Source of the DNA: Deltaproteobacteria bacterium
GTDB taxonomy: Bacteria > Myxococcota > Kuafuiibacteriia > Kuafuiibacteriales > Kuafuiibacteriaceae
Reading direction: 5' to 3'
Assembly: GCA_011526105.1 (NCBI GenBank)
Contig: WYAZ01000191.1
Coordinates: forward strand, 143,195 to 207,194
Length of the DNA: 64,000 nt
A model generated the notes under the pieces. That model was not told the origin of the DNA, searched no databases, and was given only the letters and a program-made list of their open reading frames with translations. The position numbers and the translations under genes were made by a program. This document shows, piece after piece, positions 9,460 to 18,549 of this stretch. Every line of letters begins with the position of its first letter. Position 1 is the stretch's first letter.

Positions 9460-10011
9460 TCACTTGACGACCGGCAACAGCGGCCGCCGGTCGTTTCGGA
9501 CTTTGGTTTGGAGCATCATCAGCGCGTCGAGCACCGCTTCCGGACGTGGCGGACAACCGGGAATGAAGACATCGACCGGTATGATCGTGTCGATGCCCTG
9601 GACCGTCGTGTAGTTGCGATAGAAGCCGCCGGACGAAGCGCAGACTCCGAAGCTGATGACCCACTTGGGATCCGCCATCTGCTCGAAGACGGTCCGAAGA
9701 ACCGGGGCCTGCTTGTGGGTGATGGTGCCCACCACCATCAAGAGGTCGGCCTGCCGGGGCGAGAAGCGGGGGAGTTCTGCCCCAAATCGAGAGTAGTCGT
9801 AGCGGGGGCCCGCGGCCGCCATGTACTCCATGCCACAGCAGGCGGTGACGAACGGATACTGAAAGAAGGACCAGGCCCGACCCCAGCCCACGATGTCCTG
9901 CACGACCTCGTTTTTGTTCAAGAACCGCCGAAAGAAGCCTTCAGCCTCCGCCAGCGTCGTGACAACCGCTTCGTTGCCGAGCAGTTGGCTGTTTGCGTCC
10001 GAGCTCGCCAT
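9460..10011 (-). CDS. nuoB: NADH-quinone oxidoreductase subunit B (N2 cluster subunit)
   Basis: This is the complex I subunit that holds the terminal 4Fe-4S cluster N2 and passes electrons to quinone. From the ATG at 10009-10011 it has 183 residues. The cluster ligands are visible as Cys58-Cys59 (TACCGMEYM), Cys124 ([10 protein letters not shown]) and Cys153 ([11 protein letters not shown]). A longer in-frame upstream extension has no family similarity and overlaps nuoA. Seven bases separate it from nuoC and 23 from nuoA. Confidence 0.97.
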   Translation of the reverse strand: MASSDANSQLLGNEAVVTTLAEAEGFFRRFLNKNEVVQDIVGWGRAWSFFQYPFVTACCGMEYMAAAGPRYDYSRFGAELPRFSPRQADLLMVVGTITHKQAPVLRTVFEQMADPKWVISFGVCASSGGFYRNYTTVQGIDTIIPVDVFIPGCPPRPEAVLDALMMLQTKVRNDRRPLLPVVK

Positions 10012-10034
10012 CTTTACACCTCGAAGACCGCGCC

Positions 10035-10388
10035 TCAGGCCCAGTCGAGCGCACCCTTCTTCCAGACATAGACGAGGCCCAACCCGAGGATCGCGACGAA
10101 GGTCACCATGGTCCAGAACCCGAGCCAGCCCAGCTCCGAGAAGATCACCGCCCACGGGTAGAGAAAGACGGTCTCGATATCGAAGACGATGAACAGCAGG
10201 GCCACGATGTAGAACTTCACGGAGACCCGCCTCACGACGGGACCGAGTGGTGGGTTACCACACTCGAAGGGTCGCTCCTTGCGGGGATTGGGCGCCTTTG
10301 GTCCCAGGACCGAGGCAAGAGTCCACAAGATCAGCGCGATCATCGCGGCGATCAGGAACAGGACGAAGATCGTTCCGTAGTTGGCCAC
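10035..10388 (-). CDS. nuoA: NADH-quinone oxidoreductase subunit A
   Basis: A small membrane subunit of complex I at the junction of the membrane and peripheral arms. It is 117 residues with three hydrophobic segments (about 7-30, 58-78 and 88-108). The conserved loop [10 protein letters not shown] contains the family Cys, and [20 protein letters not shown] is the family signature with the acidic pair in the second helix. It is first in nuoABC; the 70-base gap upstream to the pseudokinase gene may hold its promoter. Confidence 0.95.
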   Translation of the reverse strand: MANYGTIFVLFLIAAMIALILWTLASVLGPKAPNPRKERPFECGNPPLGPVVRRVSVKFYIVALLFIVFDIETVFLYPWAVIFSELGWLGFWTMVTFVAILGLGLVYVWKKGALDWA

Positions 10389-10458
10389 TCGCCCGGGTTC
10401 TAGCCCTGCCCTGGTGTGCGGTCAATCGCTGATCCCGAGCGGCCGGCGGGGGCCCCCC

Positions 10459-13008
10459 TCAGTTCAACGTCTTCAAGATCCGCCGAATCGTGGGCACGTC
10501 CGGAGCGTCCGGGGCGAGTTCGACATAGCGCAGGAGGTGCTTCCTGGCGGTCTTCTTGTCTCCCTGACGCCGGTGCAGGGTTCCCAGGGATCGGTGGCAG
10601 GCGGCGGTGCCCTCGTCGATCTTGAGGCAGGTCTCGAACGCGAGCTGCGCCCGAGGCACCTGACCCGAGAGCAGGAGGCGATTGCCCTCGCGGAGGAGCT
10701 TGCCCACCCGCTCTCGATCGACGCGCGACAATCGCTTGCCGCGAACGGGAGTCGGCCGAACGGCGGTCTCCTCGACGATGGGGTCGATCGGCGTCGGCTC
10801 CTCGCTCTCCCCCGCCTCGTTCATGTCCTCCGGGACCTCACCCGCCGTGACCTCGAGCGACCTGGGTGCGGGCGCGGGCATCTGGACCTCGGTCTCGGTC
10901 CGCGTCGCCACCCATCGCTCGGACGCGCGTGCGCTGGCATCGACCACCCGCACGAACGAGAAGGCCGCGCTCGTCTTGTGGGTGAGGGGCACCGAGCCGA
11001 GCGGCTTCTCGTCGACGAAGGCCGTCGTCCCCGCCGGCGCCGTGATTCGAAGTGAGGCCGGCGCCCAGCGCTTGTCGAAGCGCAGATCCTGTCGGCTCCG
11101 CCCCCCCAGCTCGGGACAACGAACGAGGCGCGCCCCAGCGAAGACCTGACCCTCCTTCGCACGCACCACCATGCTGCCGGGGACTTCCGTCGGGGGGCTG
11201 TCCGAGAGGTCCGTCTCGAGTCCCTCGAGAGCGATGCCCTCCGGCGCCACGAGTTCGACCTCGCACCCCGCCTCCGACGACAGCGGCAGCAGACGAATCC
11301 CGAGCGCGCCGCGATCGGGCAACACCACGCGCTGCGGTTCGTAGCCACGCGCCACCACCAGCACGACCGCCTGAGCGCCCGGCGGGACCAAGAACTCGAG
11401 CGGCGTTCGACCGAGCAACCGACCGTCGGCCTCGGCGACAACCTTGGCCCCAGTCGGCTGACTCTCGAGGCTGACCTGGTTGGTGGGCCCCGCCACGAGA
11501 CTCCCGAGCGCGTCGATGGGCTCCGGCTTCGCACGCATGAACGCCGCGAGCGCGCCGAGCAGCACGAGCACCGCCACCACTCCCGCGACGACCTTCGGCG
11601 CGCCGCCGGTGCGAGGTGGGCGCGAAGGACTGACGAGCTGAGGCGACGGCAAGACCGGCTCGAGCGGACGCGCCACCGGCGCTGCCGTGCCCTCGAGCGC
11701 CGCCGGCGCGGGCGGCATAGGCGCCACGACCTTGGAGCTGGGCAGGATGCCCTCGGGCACGAGGCCGGGCAGGGACTCTTCGTAGCCCGGGAAGCTGCCG
11801 GTTGGCCGACGATGGGCGCCCTGAGTCTCGACGATCTCGCTCCATGGGCTCGCGCCCTCCGTAAAAACGGGCGGCGCCCACGCCGCCTTCTGGACCTCGT
11901 GGGTCTGCGCAACCGAGGCGCTCGCAGCGGCCGGGGTCGGCGGGGTCTCGGGCCTTGCGGCCGTGGGTGGATGTGCCTCCTCCTCCACCCACGGCATCGG
12001 ACGCGAACCCGAATCGGACACGAGATCCGCGTCCGCCCACACCGGGTCCTCATCGATGACGTCCAGATCAGCGATCGGGCTCGGCGGCGAAGGCTTCACA
12101 GTATCGACCAACTCGAGGGCTCTGCGAGGCGGCTCGGTTTGATCGACGACCACCGGGATTTCGGCGTCTTCGAGATCGCCAAACATCGCGCCCCAGTCGG
12201 GTCCATCGGGCGCCTCCGCGGGGGGCGGTGGCACCGCGGGTGCCATCGGCCGCGAAGGTATGGGCTCCGACTTCCGCGAGAGGGTCGAACTCTGAAGCAA
12301 GCTGTCTTGCAGCCTTCGCACCTCCAACATCGCTGCGTTCAGGTCGGGATACGCGCGGTCCGCGAGCTTCGCGAGCAGCGCGCGGCACTCGGCGGACAGC
12401 CCCGTTGAATCCGAGATCGCGCTGAGCACCTGGGAGATCCGGTGGAGGTCGCCCTGCACGGAGAGCGCTCCCGACTCCTCTTCGGGAAGAAGACGCGGGG
12501 CGGGAGTCGGCCTTTGGAGCCACGCGGCCGGGGCGGTGATGGGGAGACCCGCGACGTCGCAGGGTACGCCGGCGGAGGTGAGGAGCAGCGCCCCCTCGAA
12601 CAAAGCCGGGTCGAATGCGCCGAGCGCGTGCAGCCGACCTGCGCGTGCGAGCAGGAGGCGCGCGGTCTCGAGGGTCTCTGCCTCGGAGAGCCGCCTTGAT
12701 CGAGCGGGGTCGAGCAGTGTGAGGCCGGACCACGGGAGCGCCCAAAACAAGACTCGCGTGCCATCAGGCGCGTCGAAGCCGGCGTGGGTCGAGATCGAAA
12801 AGGAATCAAAGAGCCGCGTCGTGAGCTTCGCGAGCCGTCGCTCGAGTTCGCGGAGCGCGTCGAGTTCTTCGTCGCGCGGGGCACGAAGGCGAAGGACCTG
12901 AACCAAGAGTCTTCGGCCGGCCGGGTCGACCGCCTCGGCCAACTCGAGCCCAGGGCCGACGACCAGAGTGCGCCTTACGTCGTGGGGGCCAATTCGAGCT
13001 TCGGACAC
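10459..13008 (-). CDS. Pseudokinase-like / transmembrane / PEGA / TPR protein
   Basis: An 849-residue protein from a GTG start. Residues ~10-235 look like a protein-kinase fold without catalysis. The segment GAFDPALFEGALLL (130-143) aligns with the kinase G-x-x-HRDLKPENILL loop, but the catalytic Asp, Lys and Asn positions are Ala135, Phe137 and Ala140. QGDLHRISQVLSAI resembles the later C-lobe helix. A long Pro/Ala-rich linker (~250-470) follows, then a single membrane helix (~472-491), a PEGA-like domain (~512-575) and TPR-like helices near the C-terminus (~785-845). The order kinase-TM-PEGA is common for Myxococcota Hanks kinases, so this may be a signalling scaffold. Its partner is unknown. 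Confidence 0.7.
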   Translation of the reverse strand: MSEARIGPHDVRRTLVVGPGLELAEAVDPAGRRLLVQVLRLRAPRDEELDALRELERRLAKLTTRLFDSFSISTHAGFDAPDGTRVLFWALPWSGLTLLDPARSRRLSEAETLETARLLLARAGRLHALGAFDPALFEGALLLTSAGVPCDVAGLPITAPAAWLQRPTPAPRLLPEEESGALSVQGDLHRISQVLSAISDSTGLSAECRALLAKLADRAYPDLNAAMLEVRRLQDSLLQSSTLSRKSEPIPSRPMAPAVPPPPAEAPDGPDWGAMFGDLEDAEIPVVVDQTEPPRRALELVDTVKPSPPSPIADLDVIDEDPVWADADLVSDSGSRPMPWVEEEAHPPTAARPETPPTPAAASASVAQTHEVQKAAWAPPVFTEGASPWSEIVETQGAHRRPTGSFPGYEESLPGLVPEGILPSSKVVAPMPPAPAALEGTAAPVARPLEPVLPSPQLVSPSRPPRTGGAPKVVAGVVAVLVLLGALAAFMRAKPEPIDALGSLVAGPTNQVSLESQPTGAKVVAEADGRLLGRTPLEFLVPPGAQAVVLVVARGYEPQRVVLPDRGALGIRLLPLSSEAGCEVELVAPEGIALEGLETDLSDSPPTEVPGSMVVRAKEGQVFAGARLVRCPELGGRSRQDLRFDKRWAPASLRITAPAGTTAFVDEKPLGSVPLTHKTSAAFSFVRVVDASARASERWVATRTETEVQMPAPAPRSLEVTAGEVPEDMNEAGESEEPTPIDPIVEETAVRPTPVRGKRLSRVDRERVGKLLREGNRLLLSGQVPRAQLAFETCLKIDEGTAACHRSLGTLHRRQGDKKTARKHLLRYVELAPDAPDVPTIRRILKTLN

Positions 13009-13167
13009 TGATGCTCCGCGCGCATTCTAAGCGGCCGACCAGGCCTCGCTACCGTCATCGGACCCTCGGGTCCAGCCTGCCGGGGCCGCGCGAGCGCCCT
13101 CCCCGCGTGCGATCCGACACACTCGGTACGCTGGGCGGGGACGGGTGGCTCGTGTTAGCTTCCCCAG

Positions 13168-13815
13168 GTGGGTTGGTTCCTTCGAGTCTCGTTGGCTTCG
13201 GTCCTGTCGGCAGGTCTGATTCTGCCCCCGGCTGCGCTCGCAGGGAACCCCTACGAGGACCTCTTCGGGCGGAAACCACAGATGTGGACGGACCCAGAGG
13301 GGCGATTCGCGATCGACCTTCCGGTCGGCTGGGAGGCCAAATACAAGGAAGGCGAGCCCCACGTGGCCTTTGTTCGCTTTGACCCCGACCAAGGCCTCTC
13401 GGCGCAGGTCACGGTCGAGCTCCGCCCCCTGCCCCCAAAGACACGGCTCAACCACTTCGTGCTGCGTGTCCAAGAAGAGACCAAGAAGCAGGCTCCGGGC
13501 TACACCATCGTCGATCAGGACAAGGTCTCGCTGTCGGGCAACGAGGCCCGTCGCACGCTCTTTACGTATCAAGTCCGCGGCAACGCGCAGCTTACCAACG
13601 AGGTCGTGCAGGTCCTGATGGTGCAATCCGACCGGGGCTTCGTCATCACGCTCGAGACGGTGCTCGGAGGCCGAGCGCGTTTCTGGGAGGAGTTCGAGCT
13701 GATGACCAAAGGCTTCTCTCCTCATGCCATCGCGGGCGCCTCCGGCGAGCGCTCGGGTGCACGCAAGAAGATCCGCTCCGGCGAGCTGGTCAACCCCGAC
13801 GCGCTCAAGTACTGA
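13168..13815 (+). CDS. Secreted protein of unknown function (possible PsbP/DcrB-like fold)
   Basis: A 215-residue protein from GTG 13168. It has a clear signal peptide (RVSLASVLSAGLILPPAALA, cleavage near residue 25), so the product is probably periplasmic. The mature part starts with a segment reading DPEGRFAIDLPVGWEAKY. Alternating strands follow, a pattern I associate with PsbP/DcrB-like lipoproteins; this assignment is by impression only. The C-terminus is basic. There is no clear Shine-Dalgarno sequence, and a TTAGCT box lies 7 bases before the start. coaX follows after 12 bases and is probably co-transcribed. Confidence 0.6.
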   Translation: MGWFLRVSLASVLSAGLILPPAALAGNPYEDLFGRKPQMWTDPEGRFAIDLPVGWEAKYKEGEPHVAFVRFDPDQGLSAQVTVELRPLPPKTRLNHFVLRVQEETKKQAPGYTIVDQDKVSLSGNEARRTLFTYQVRGNAQLTNEVVQVLMVQSDRGFVITLETVLGGRARFWEEFELMTKGFSPHAIAGASGERSGARKKIRSGELVNPDALKY

Positions 13816-13827
13816 GCTGGCTCACAG

Positions 13828-14622
13828 ATGCTGCTCGCCTTCGACGTCGGGAACTCGAACCTCACGATCGGTCTCTATAAAAACGAACGCCTCGAGGATA
13901 TCTGGCGGCTCCAAACCGTGCAGACCCGCACCTCGGACGAATACGGACTGCTCGTCCGCCAGTTCCTCGTGCTCGCCGGCCATCAGCCCAAAGACGTGAC
14001 TGGCGTGATCCTCGCGTCCGTCGTTCCCGCGCTCACGGGCACGATTGAGCTATTGTCCGAGAAGCTCTTCGGGATCCGCGCGATGGTGGTGGGCCCGGGG
14101 CTCAAGACCGGGGTCCCTATCCGATATGATCCCCCCAAGGACGTCGGCGCCGACCGCATCGTGAACGCCGTCGCCGCCTACGCTCGCGTGAGGAGCGCGT
14201 GCATCGTGGTCGACTTCGGCACCGCCACCACCTTCGACTCCATCACCGACCAGGGCGAGTACGCCGGTGGTGCGATCGCGCCGGGCATCCAGATCTCGAT
14301 GGAGGCGCTCTTTTTGAGGGCGGCCAAGTTGCCGCGCGTCGAAATCGCTCGGCCCAAGTCCGTGGTGGGTCGAAGCACGGTCGAGTCGATGCAGTCGGGC
14401 GTCTTTTACGGGTACGTGGGCCTCGTGGACGGCCTCGTTCGCCGCATGCAGGCCGAGATGCAGGAGCGGCGAGACCCCGGGGTTCGTGGGACGCCAGTCC
14501 GCGTCTTGGGGACCGGCGGGCTTGCACCGGTGATCATGGAAGCGTCGGAGACCATCGAAGAGGTCGACGAGGGACTGACCCTCGAGGGCCTCTCGATGCT
14601 CTACCGGATGAACCGAAGCTGA
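13828..14622 (+). CDS. coaX: Type III pantothenate kinase
   Basis: It catalyses the first step of coenzyme A synthesis, phosphorylating pantothenate. The 264-residue protein belongs to the ASKHA-fold CoaX family: it begins MLLAFDVGNSNLTIGLY (ATP-binding Asp6). The pantothenate/catalytic segment is DVGADRIVNAVAAY, then come VVDFGTATTFD and GGAIAPGIQ. CoaX enzymes are insensitive to CoA feedback and usually need a monovalent cation. It follows the secreted protein by 12 bases. No birA-type gene is adjacent, although birA-coaX pairing is common. Confidence 0.95.
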   Translation: MLLAFDVGNSNLTIGLYKNERLEDIWRLQTVQTRTSDEYGLLVRQFLVLAGHQPKDVTGVILASVVPALTGTIELLSEKLFGIRAMVVGPGLKTGVPIRYDPPKDVGADRIVNAVAAYARVRSACIVVDFGTATTFDSITDQGEYAGGAIAPGIQISMEALFLRAAKLPRVEIARPKSVVGRSTVESMQSGVFYGYVGLVDGLVRRMQAEMQERRDPGVRGTPVRVLGTGGLAPVIMEASETIEEVDEGLTLEGLSMLYRMNRS

Positions 14623-14733
14623 TCGGGGGATTTTCCCGACCCATGAAGGCCGAACACCCACAGTGGCGATGACGTCGCTCTCGACCTCGACTAGGGTGTG
14701 ATTCGGCGTACCGCGTGGTGGTGCGCTGCAGGC

Positions 14734-15870
14734 ATGAACGAACCGGTTGAAGTCCCCATCTGTCCGATCGCCCTCGAGGCGCTACCGCCGATGGCTCGGC
14801 GCGCCGTGGACCCAGCCTCGCCGGTCCCGGCCCGGCTCATGGCCGCCCGCGGCATGGCGCCCATGCAGCCCCGCGAGCTGGTCACCGCTCAGTTCGTCCT
14901 GACCTTCGACGCCGACCCGAAGGTCAGGGAGACAGCCGAGAAGGCGCTCACCAATCTCGACGCGCGCATCGCCAACTCGGTGCTCGTGGACCCCCAGCTC
15001 TCGGTCCACGTCCTCGACTATCTCGCCACGGCGCTCGCGCTCCGCGACGGCGACATCGAGCGCATCCTCCTCAACAACTCGACGCCGGACCGAGCGTACA
15101 TCTACGTGGCGGAGATCTGCTCCGAGCACGTCTCCGAAATCATCGCCAACAACCAGGCGCGCCTCCTCAAGGCCCCGGAGATCGCTCGCGCCCTGACCAA
15201 GAATCCCAACGCCCGCAAGGCCACCGTCGATCGCGTCATCGACTTCCTCGTCCGAAGCAGCATCGTGCTCGACGACTCGATGGAGTTCGAGCGTGCGCTG
15301 CTCCGCCTGACCGGCGAAGAGCGCATGCGGATGGCCGACGAGGTCGACCTCCCGGCGGAGTACCTCGAGGGCTACGCCGAAGACGATGACAACGGCGAGC
15401 AGCGCCTGATCGAGGACGAAGGCGAAGGCGCCGAGGAAGACGAAGGCAAGAAGAAGAGCCTGGAGATGCTGCTGCGCAACATGAGCACCGGCCAGAAGGT
15501 GGCTTTTGCCACCAAGGGCAACAAGTCGGTTCGCAAACGGCTCATGACGGATGCCAACCGCGTCGTGGCCATGTCGGCGATCACTTCACCTGCGATCACG
15601 GAGACCGAGATCGCGGAGGCTGCCCGCTCTCGGGTCGTGAACACCGAGGTCATTCAGTACATCTCGAACCAGAAGGACTTCACGAAGAACTATCAGATTC
15701 GGTTGTCCCTGGTTCAGAACCCAAAGACGCACGTCGCCAAGGCGATGGCGATGGTTTCCACACTTCAGAAGCGTGACATCAAACAGCTCGCGGTCAACAA
15801 GTCGGTGCCGAGCCCCATCCGCTCGCTCGCCATGAAGATGCGGAAGACCGGCGACGGCAGTGCCGGTTGA
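14734..15870 (+). CDS. Helical-repeat protein of unknown function
   Basis: A 378-residue soluble protein from ATG 14734; I do not recognise a named family. It has no signal peptide or membrane segment. Residues ~50-200 read as amphipathic helices in HEAT-like pairs (FDADPKVRETAEKALTNLD, then LSVHVLDYLATALALRDGD). An acidic linker (~220-245, rich in Asp/Glu/Gly) separates these from a second helical block (~250-370) with the same kind of spacing. It is convergent with the FrzS-like gene only 18 bases away, so a link with motility or signalling is speculative. Confidence 0.6.
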   Translation: MNEPVEVPICPIALEALPPMARRAVDPASPVPARLMAARGMAPMQPRELVTAQFVLTFDADPKVRETAEKALTNLDARIANSVLVDPQLSVHVLDYLATALALRDGDIERILLNNSTPDRAYIYVAEICSEHVSEIIANNQARLLKAPEIARALTKNPNARKATVDRVIDFLVRSSIVLDDSMEFERALLRLTGEERMRMADEVDLPAEYLEGYAEDDDNGEQRLIEDEGEGAEEDEGKKKSLEMLLRNMSTGQKVAFATKGNKSVRKRLMTDANRVVAMSAITSPAITETEIAEAARSRVVNTEVIQYISNQKDFTKNYQIRLSLVQNPKTHVAKAMAMVSTLQKRDIKQLAVNKSVPSPIRSLAMKMRKTGDGSAG

Positions 15871-15888
15871 GCCCGAGCGCAACCCTCT

Positions 15889-17592
15889 CTAGGCCTGAGC
15901 TTCGCCGGGGCCGTCGATGTCGAAGCCCTCTGCGTCCGGCGCTTCGTACTCGTCCCCGGCCACCCGCTGGATTTTGGACTCCGAGTACCCAGCCTCGCGC
16001 AAGAATGCCTGGGCGATATCCATCGCCTTGAGCGCCTTGTTTCGGATCTCTTCGGCGCGTTCGAGGCTGTCGCTCGCGGCCGCGCTCTCGCTCAAGGCGT
16101 CTGAGAGCTGACCGCGAAGCTGCTCGAGCTCGTGGTAGGCGGTGGAAAGATCCTGCTCGAGATCCCCAACCCGGGCTTGAAGGCCCGCGACTTCCTCTTC
16201 GTGCTGGTGGATGGTCTCACGGAGGCTCTGAGCCTCGGCCCCCGCGGCGCTGAGCTCGTTGCCAAGACGATCGATCTCCTTGACCTTTCTCGAGTAGCTC
16301 TCGTCGAGGGCGGCGAGCTGCCGGCTCAAGCGTTGTGCGTCGTCATCGCGCTCCTTGGCCTGACGCTCCGCGCTCCCGAGGGCGGCTTGTGCCTCCCGCA
16401 AGTCTACTTGCAGGCTCCCCACCGCGTCTTCGAGCTCTGCTTCGTGGGCAGTAGAGGCGCTCAAGCGCTCTCGCAGATCCTGGTTCTGCGCCTCGAGGCT
16501 GCGCTCCATCTCCTCCGCGCGAGCCTTGGCGCCGGCGGCCACGCCTTCGGCGGCGGACTTCCCGCGCAGCGCTTCGTCGAGTGATTCCTCGAGTTCGACC
16601 ACTCGACCTTCGAGTTCAGCCTCTTTGTCGCGCCAAGTGATGAGCTCGCGCTCCTTCGTGTTGAGGTCCTCGCGAACAGTGAGCAGGTCTTTTTCGAGTG
16701 CATTACGCTGCCGCTTCAGCTCGAGCACTTCACGCGATCCGCTCGGCGCCGGGGCCACCGAGGGTCGATGGCTCATCGCCTCCGCCTGGGCTTCGGCGGC
16801 CAACTGATTGGCATAGGCTTCATCGCGGGCCCGCTCCGCGCTCTCTTTGGCACGCCGCAAGCTTTCCATCTCGGTCTTGATGGAAAGAAGCTCAGCCTGC
16901 AGCTCCGCCGTGTCGGCGCCAGGGTCGAGAACCCCCACGGTGGTCAGGGCCTCCGAGTCCTCGTCCACGTTCGGCAGAGCGGAACCGGCCGACGCGGCGA
17001 GCGCGTTCGCGAATGGACTCTCGTCGAAGGAAGACCGCATACCGCTTTGCGCGACGTCCAGGGTCGCCCCACCGAGCGAGGGGTCACCACCCGCGTACAT
17101 CGAAGCGGCCTCCTCCGCCGAGAAGGCCTCGTCGTCGCTCATGGTCTCCGGGGGCGCCAGGTCCACCGGGATCTCGTCATCGATCTCGACCTCTTCCGGC
17201 CCGGAGGCCTGACCCGCAAAGAGGCCGAGGTGACCCTCCAAAAGTTCGACCAGGAGCGCCGGAGGAAAGGGCTTCTTCAGGTATTCTTCGGCGCGAGTCC
17301 GCAGCTTGCGATGGTTCGCGAACGTGTGCTCGTCGGCCTCGGAGCTGGTGAGAACCACCGGAACCGACTTCAGGATCTCGTCCTTCTTGAGCTTGTTGCA
17401 GATCATGTAGCCGGAGACGCCCGGCAACTCGACGCACAGAATGATGGCGGCGGGGATGTTGATGCGCGCGAGGTCCAGTCCCGCTTTGCCGTCCGCGGTG
17501 AGGTTGGATTCAACCCCCACCGCGCGGAGCGCGTCAGAGAGCTGGTTTGCAAACGCTTCTTCGGCGTCGATGATCAGTACGGAAGCAGCCAT
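15889..17592 (-). CDS. FrzS-like pseudo-receiver / coiled-coil protein
   Basis: A 567-residue protein. Residues 1-125 form a response-regulator receiver domain, but the phosphoacceptor Asp position is Cys53 (AAIILCVELPGVSGY) and the acidic pocket reads IIDAEEA. The stretch GYMICNKLKKDEILKSVPVV and HRKLRTRAEEYLKKPF closely resemble Myxococcus xanthus FrzS, whose receiver also lacks the Asp. A low-complexity acidic linker (~130-230) precedes a long coiled coil (~230-530) and an acidic tail. Length and layout match FrzS (about 555 residues), a pole-switching protein of type IV pilus (S) motility. No frz or pil genes are adjacent. Orthology is likely but unproven. Confidence 0.82.
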   Translation of the reverse strand: MAASVLIIDAEEAFANQLSDALRAVGVESNLTADGKAGLDLARINIPAAIILCVELPGVSGYMICNKLKKDEILKSVPVVLTSSEADEHTFANHRKLRTRAEEYLKKPFPPALLVELLEGHLGLFAGQASGPEEVEIDDEIPVDLAPPETMSDDEAFSAEEAASMYAGGDPSLGGATLDVAQSGMRSSFDESPFANALAASAGSALPNVDEDSEALTTVGVLDPGADTAELQAELLSIKTEMESLRRAKESAERARDEAYANQLAAEAQAEAMSHRPSVAPAPSGSREVLELKRQRNALEKDLLTVREDLNTKERELITWRDKEAELEGRVVELEESLDEALRGKSAAEGVAAGAKARAEEMERSLEAQNQDLRERLSASTAHEAELEDAVGSLQVDLREAQAALGSAERQAKERDDDAQRLSRQLAALDESYSRKVKEIDRLGNELSAAGAEAQSLRETIHQHEEEVAGLQARVGDLEQDLSTAYHELEQLRGQLSDALSESAAASDSLERAEEIRNKALKAMDIAQAFLREAGYSESKIQRVAGDEYEAPDAEGFDIDGPGEAQA

Positions 17593-17648
17593 GGAACAGG
17601 CCGAGGCTACGGCCGCCCAGGGTCGGTGTCAAACTGCCGGCCTGGCGC

Positions 17649-18449
17649 TCAATAGCGGTGGTCGGCCTGTGCCGCGAGCCGCAAGAGCTCGTTCTGGTCC
17701 ACGTCCGAGACCAGTGAGTACACCATCCGCTGGTCTCGATCCCGCCAAGAGACCACGTTGTATCCGCGCCTCTGGCCCACGAGCATCGTGCGATCGCCCA
17801 TCCGGTGCTCTTTGAAACCCTCGGGTGAACGCACCGGTCGGAGCTCGGGCGCGGCGAACAGGGAGAGCTTGGCCCCGTGATGGTCATACATGACGTAGGC
17901 GGCGTCGCGATCGCGCAGACTCGCGAGGCGCGCCCCGATGAGACGAATCGAGCCGTCCTTCGCGCCGTCACGCAGCTCCGGCATTCGCACGGGGAAGCTC
18001 AGGTTGCGCCTCAGGAAGACGTCGACTTCGCTCTGGTCGAGCGTCGAGGCGCGGACCTCCGGCGGCAGATTGCTCGAGTGTCGCACCACCGCGTCCTCGA
18101 GCAGGGGATCCTCAGCCGGCTCCTTCGTGACCCCGTAGGCGACGACGCCCAGGCCCACGACAGCGGCCACCGCCCAACGGCCAGGTCGGCCCGCGGCCCG
18201 AAACTCGCCCTCTCGGAGTTGGCCGACGACTCGAGCCTTCAGGGCTTCACAAGGCACCGACTCTGCAGACTCGACCGACTCCGCGAGTCGTCGTCGAACC
18301 CCCGAATGAACCCAGCGGGCCTGGTCGTGGAGCCGCTTGCAGAGGCGGCAGGCCGCGACATGAAGCGCGAGGTTCAGCTGCTCTTCGGGGTCGATCTCTC
18401 CATCCAGATCGAGCTGAACGAGGCGTTCGGCTTGTTTGCAGTCCATCAT
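17649..18449 (-). CDS. Putative zinc-finger anti-sigma factor
   Basis: A 266-residue protein starting MMDCKQAERLVQLDLDGE. An N-terminal anti-sigma domain has HVAACRLC (the HxxxCxxC zinc motif, His30-Cys37). One membrane helix follows (about 90-108, RWAVAAVVGLGVVAYGV), and then a ~150-residue periplasmic domain. It sits 100 bases downstream of the ECF sigma gene on the same strand, the usual arrangement for a cognate inhibitor. In the family the cytosolic domain holds the sigma factor at the membrane until a signal triggers release. The C-terminal domain is unrecognised and may be the sensor. Confidence 0.8.
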   Translation of the reverse strand: MMDCKQAERLVQLDLDGEIDPEEQLNLALHVAACRLCKRLHDQARWVHSGVRRRLAESVESAESVPCEALKARVVGQLREGEFRAAGRPGRWAVAAVVGLGVVAYGVTKEPAEDPLLEDAVVRHSSNLPPEVRASTLDQSEVDVFLRRNLSFPVRMPELRDGAKDGSIRLIGARLASLRDRDAAYVMYDHHGAKLSLFAAPELRPVRSPEGFKEHRMGDRTMLVGQRRGYNVVSWRDRDQRMVYSLVSDVDQNELLRLAAQADHRY

Positions 18450-18549
18450 CCCGCGCTTCTGCTAACCCCGAAGGAGCGCCGAGTGTTCCGGCGGGGTCGC
18501 TCGACTTTCAGGCCGAAGCGGCCCGGAGCGCAAGGTTTTGAGTTGAGCT

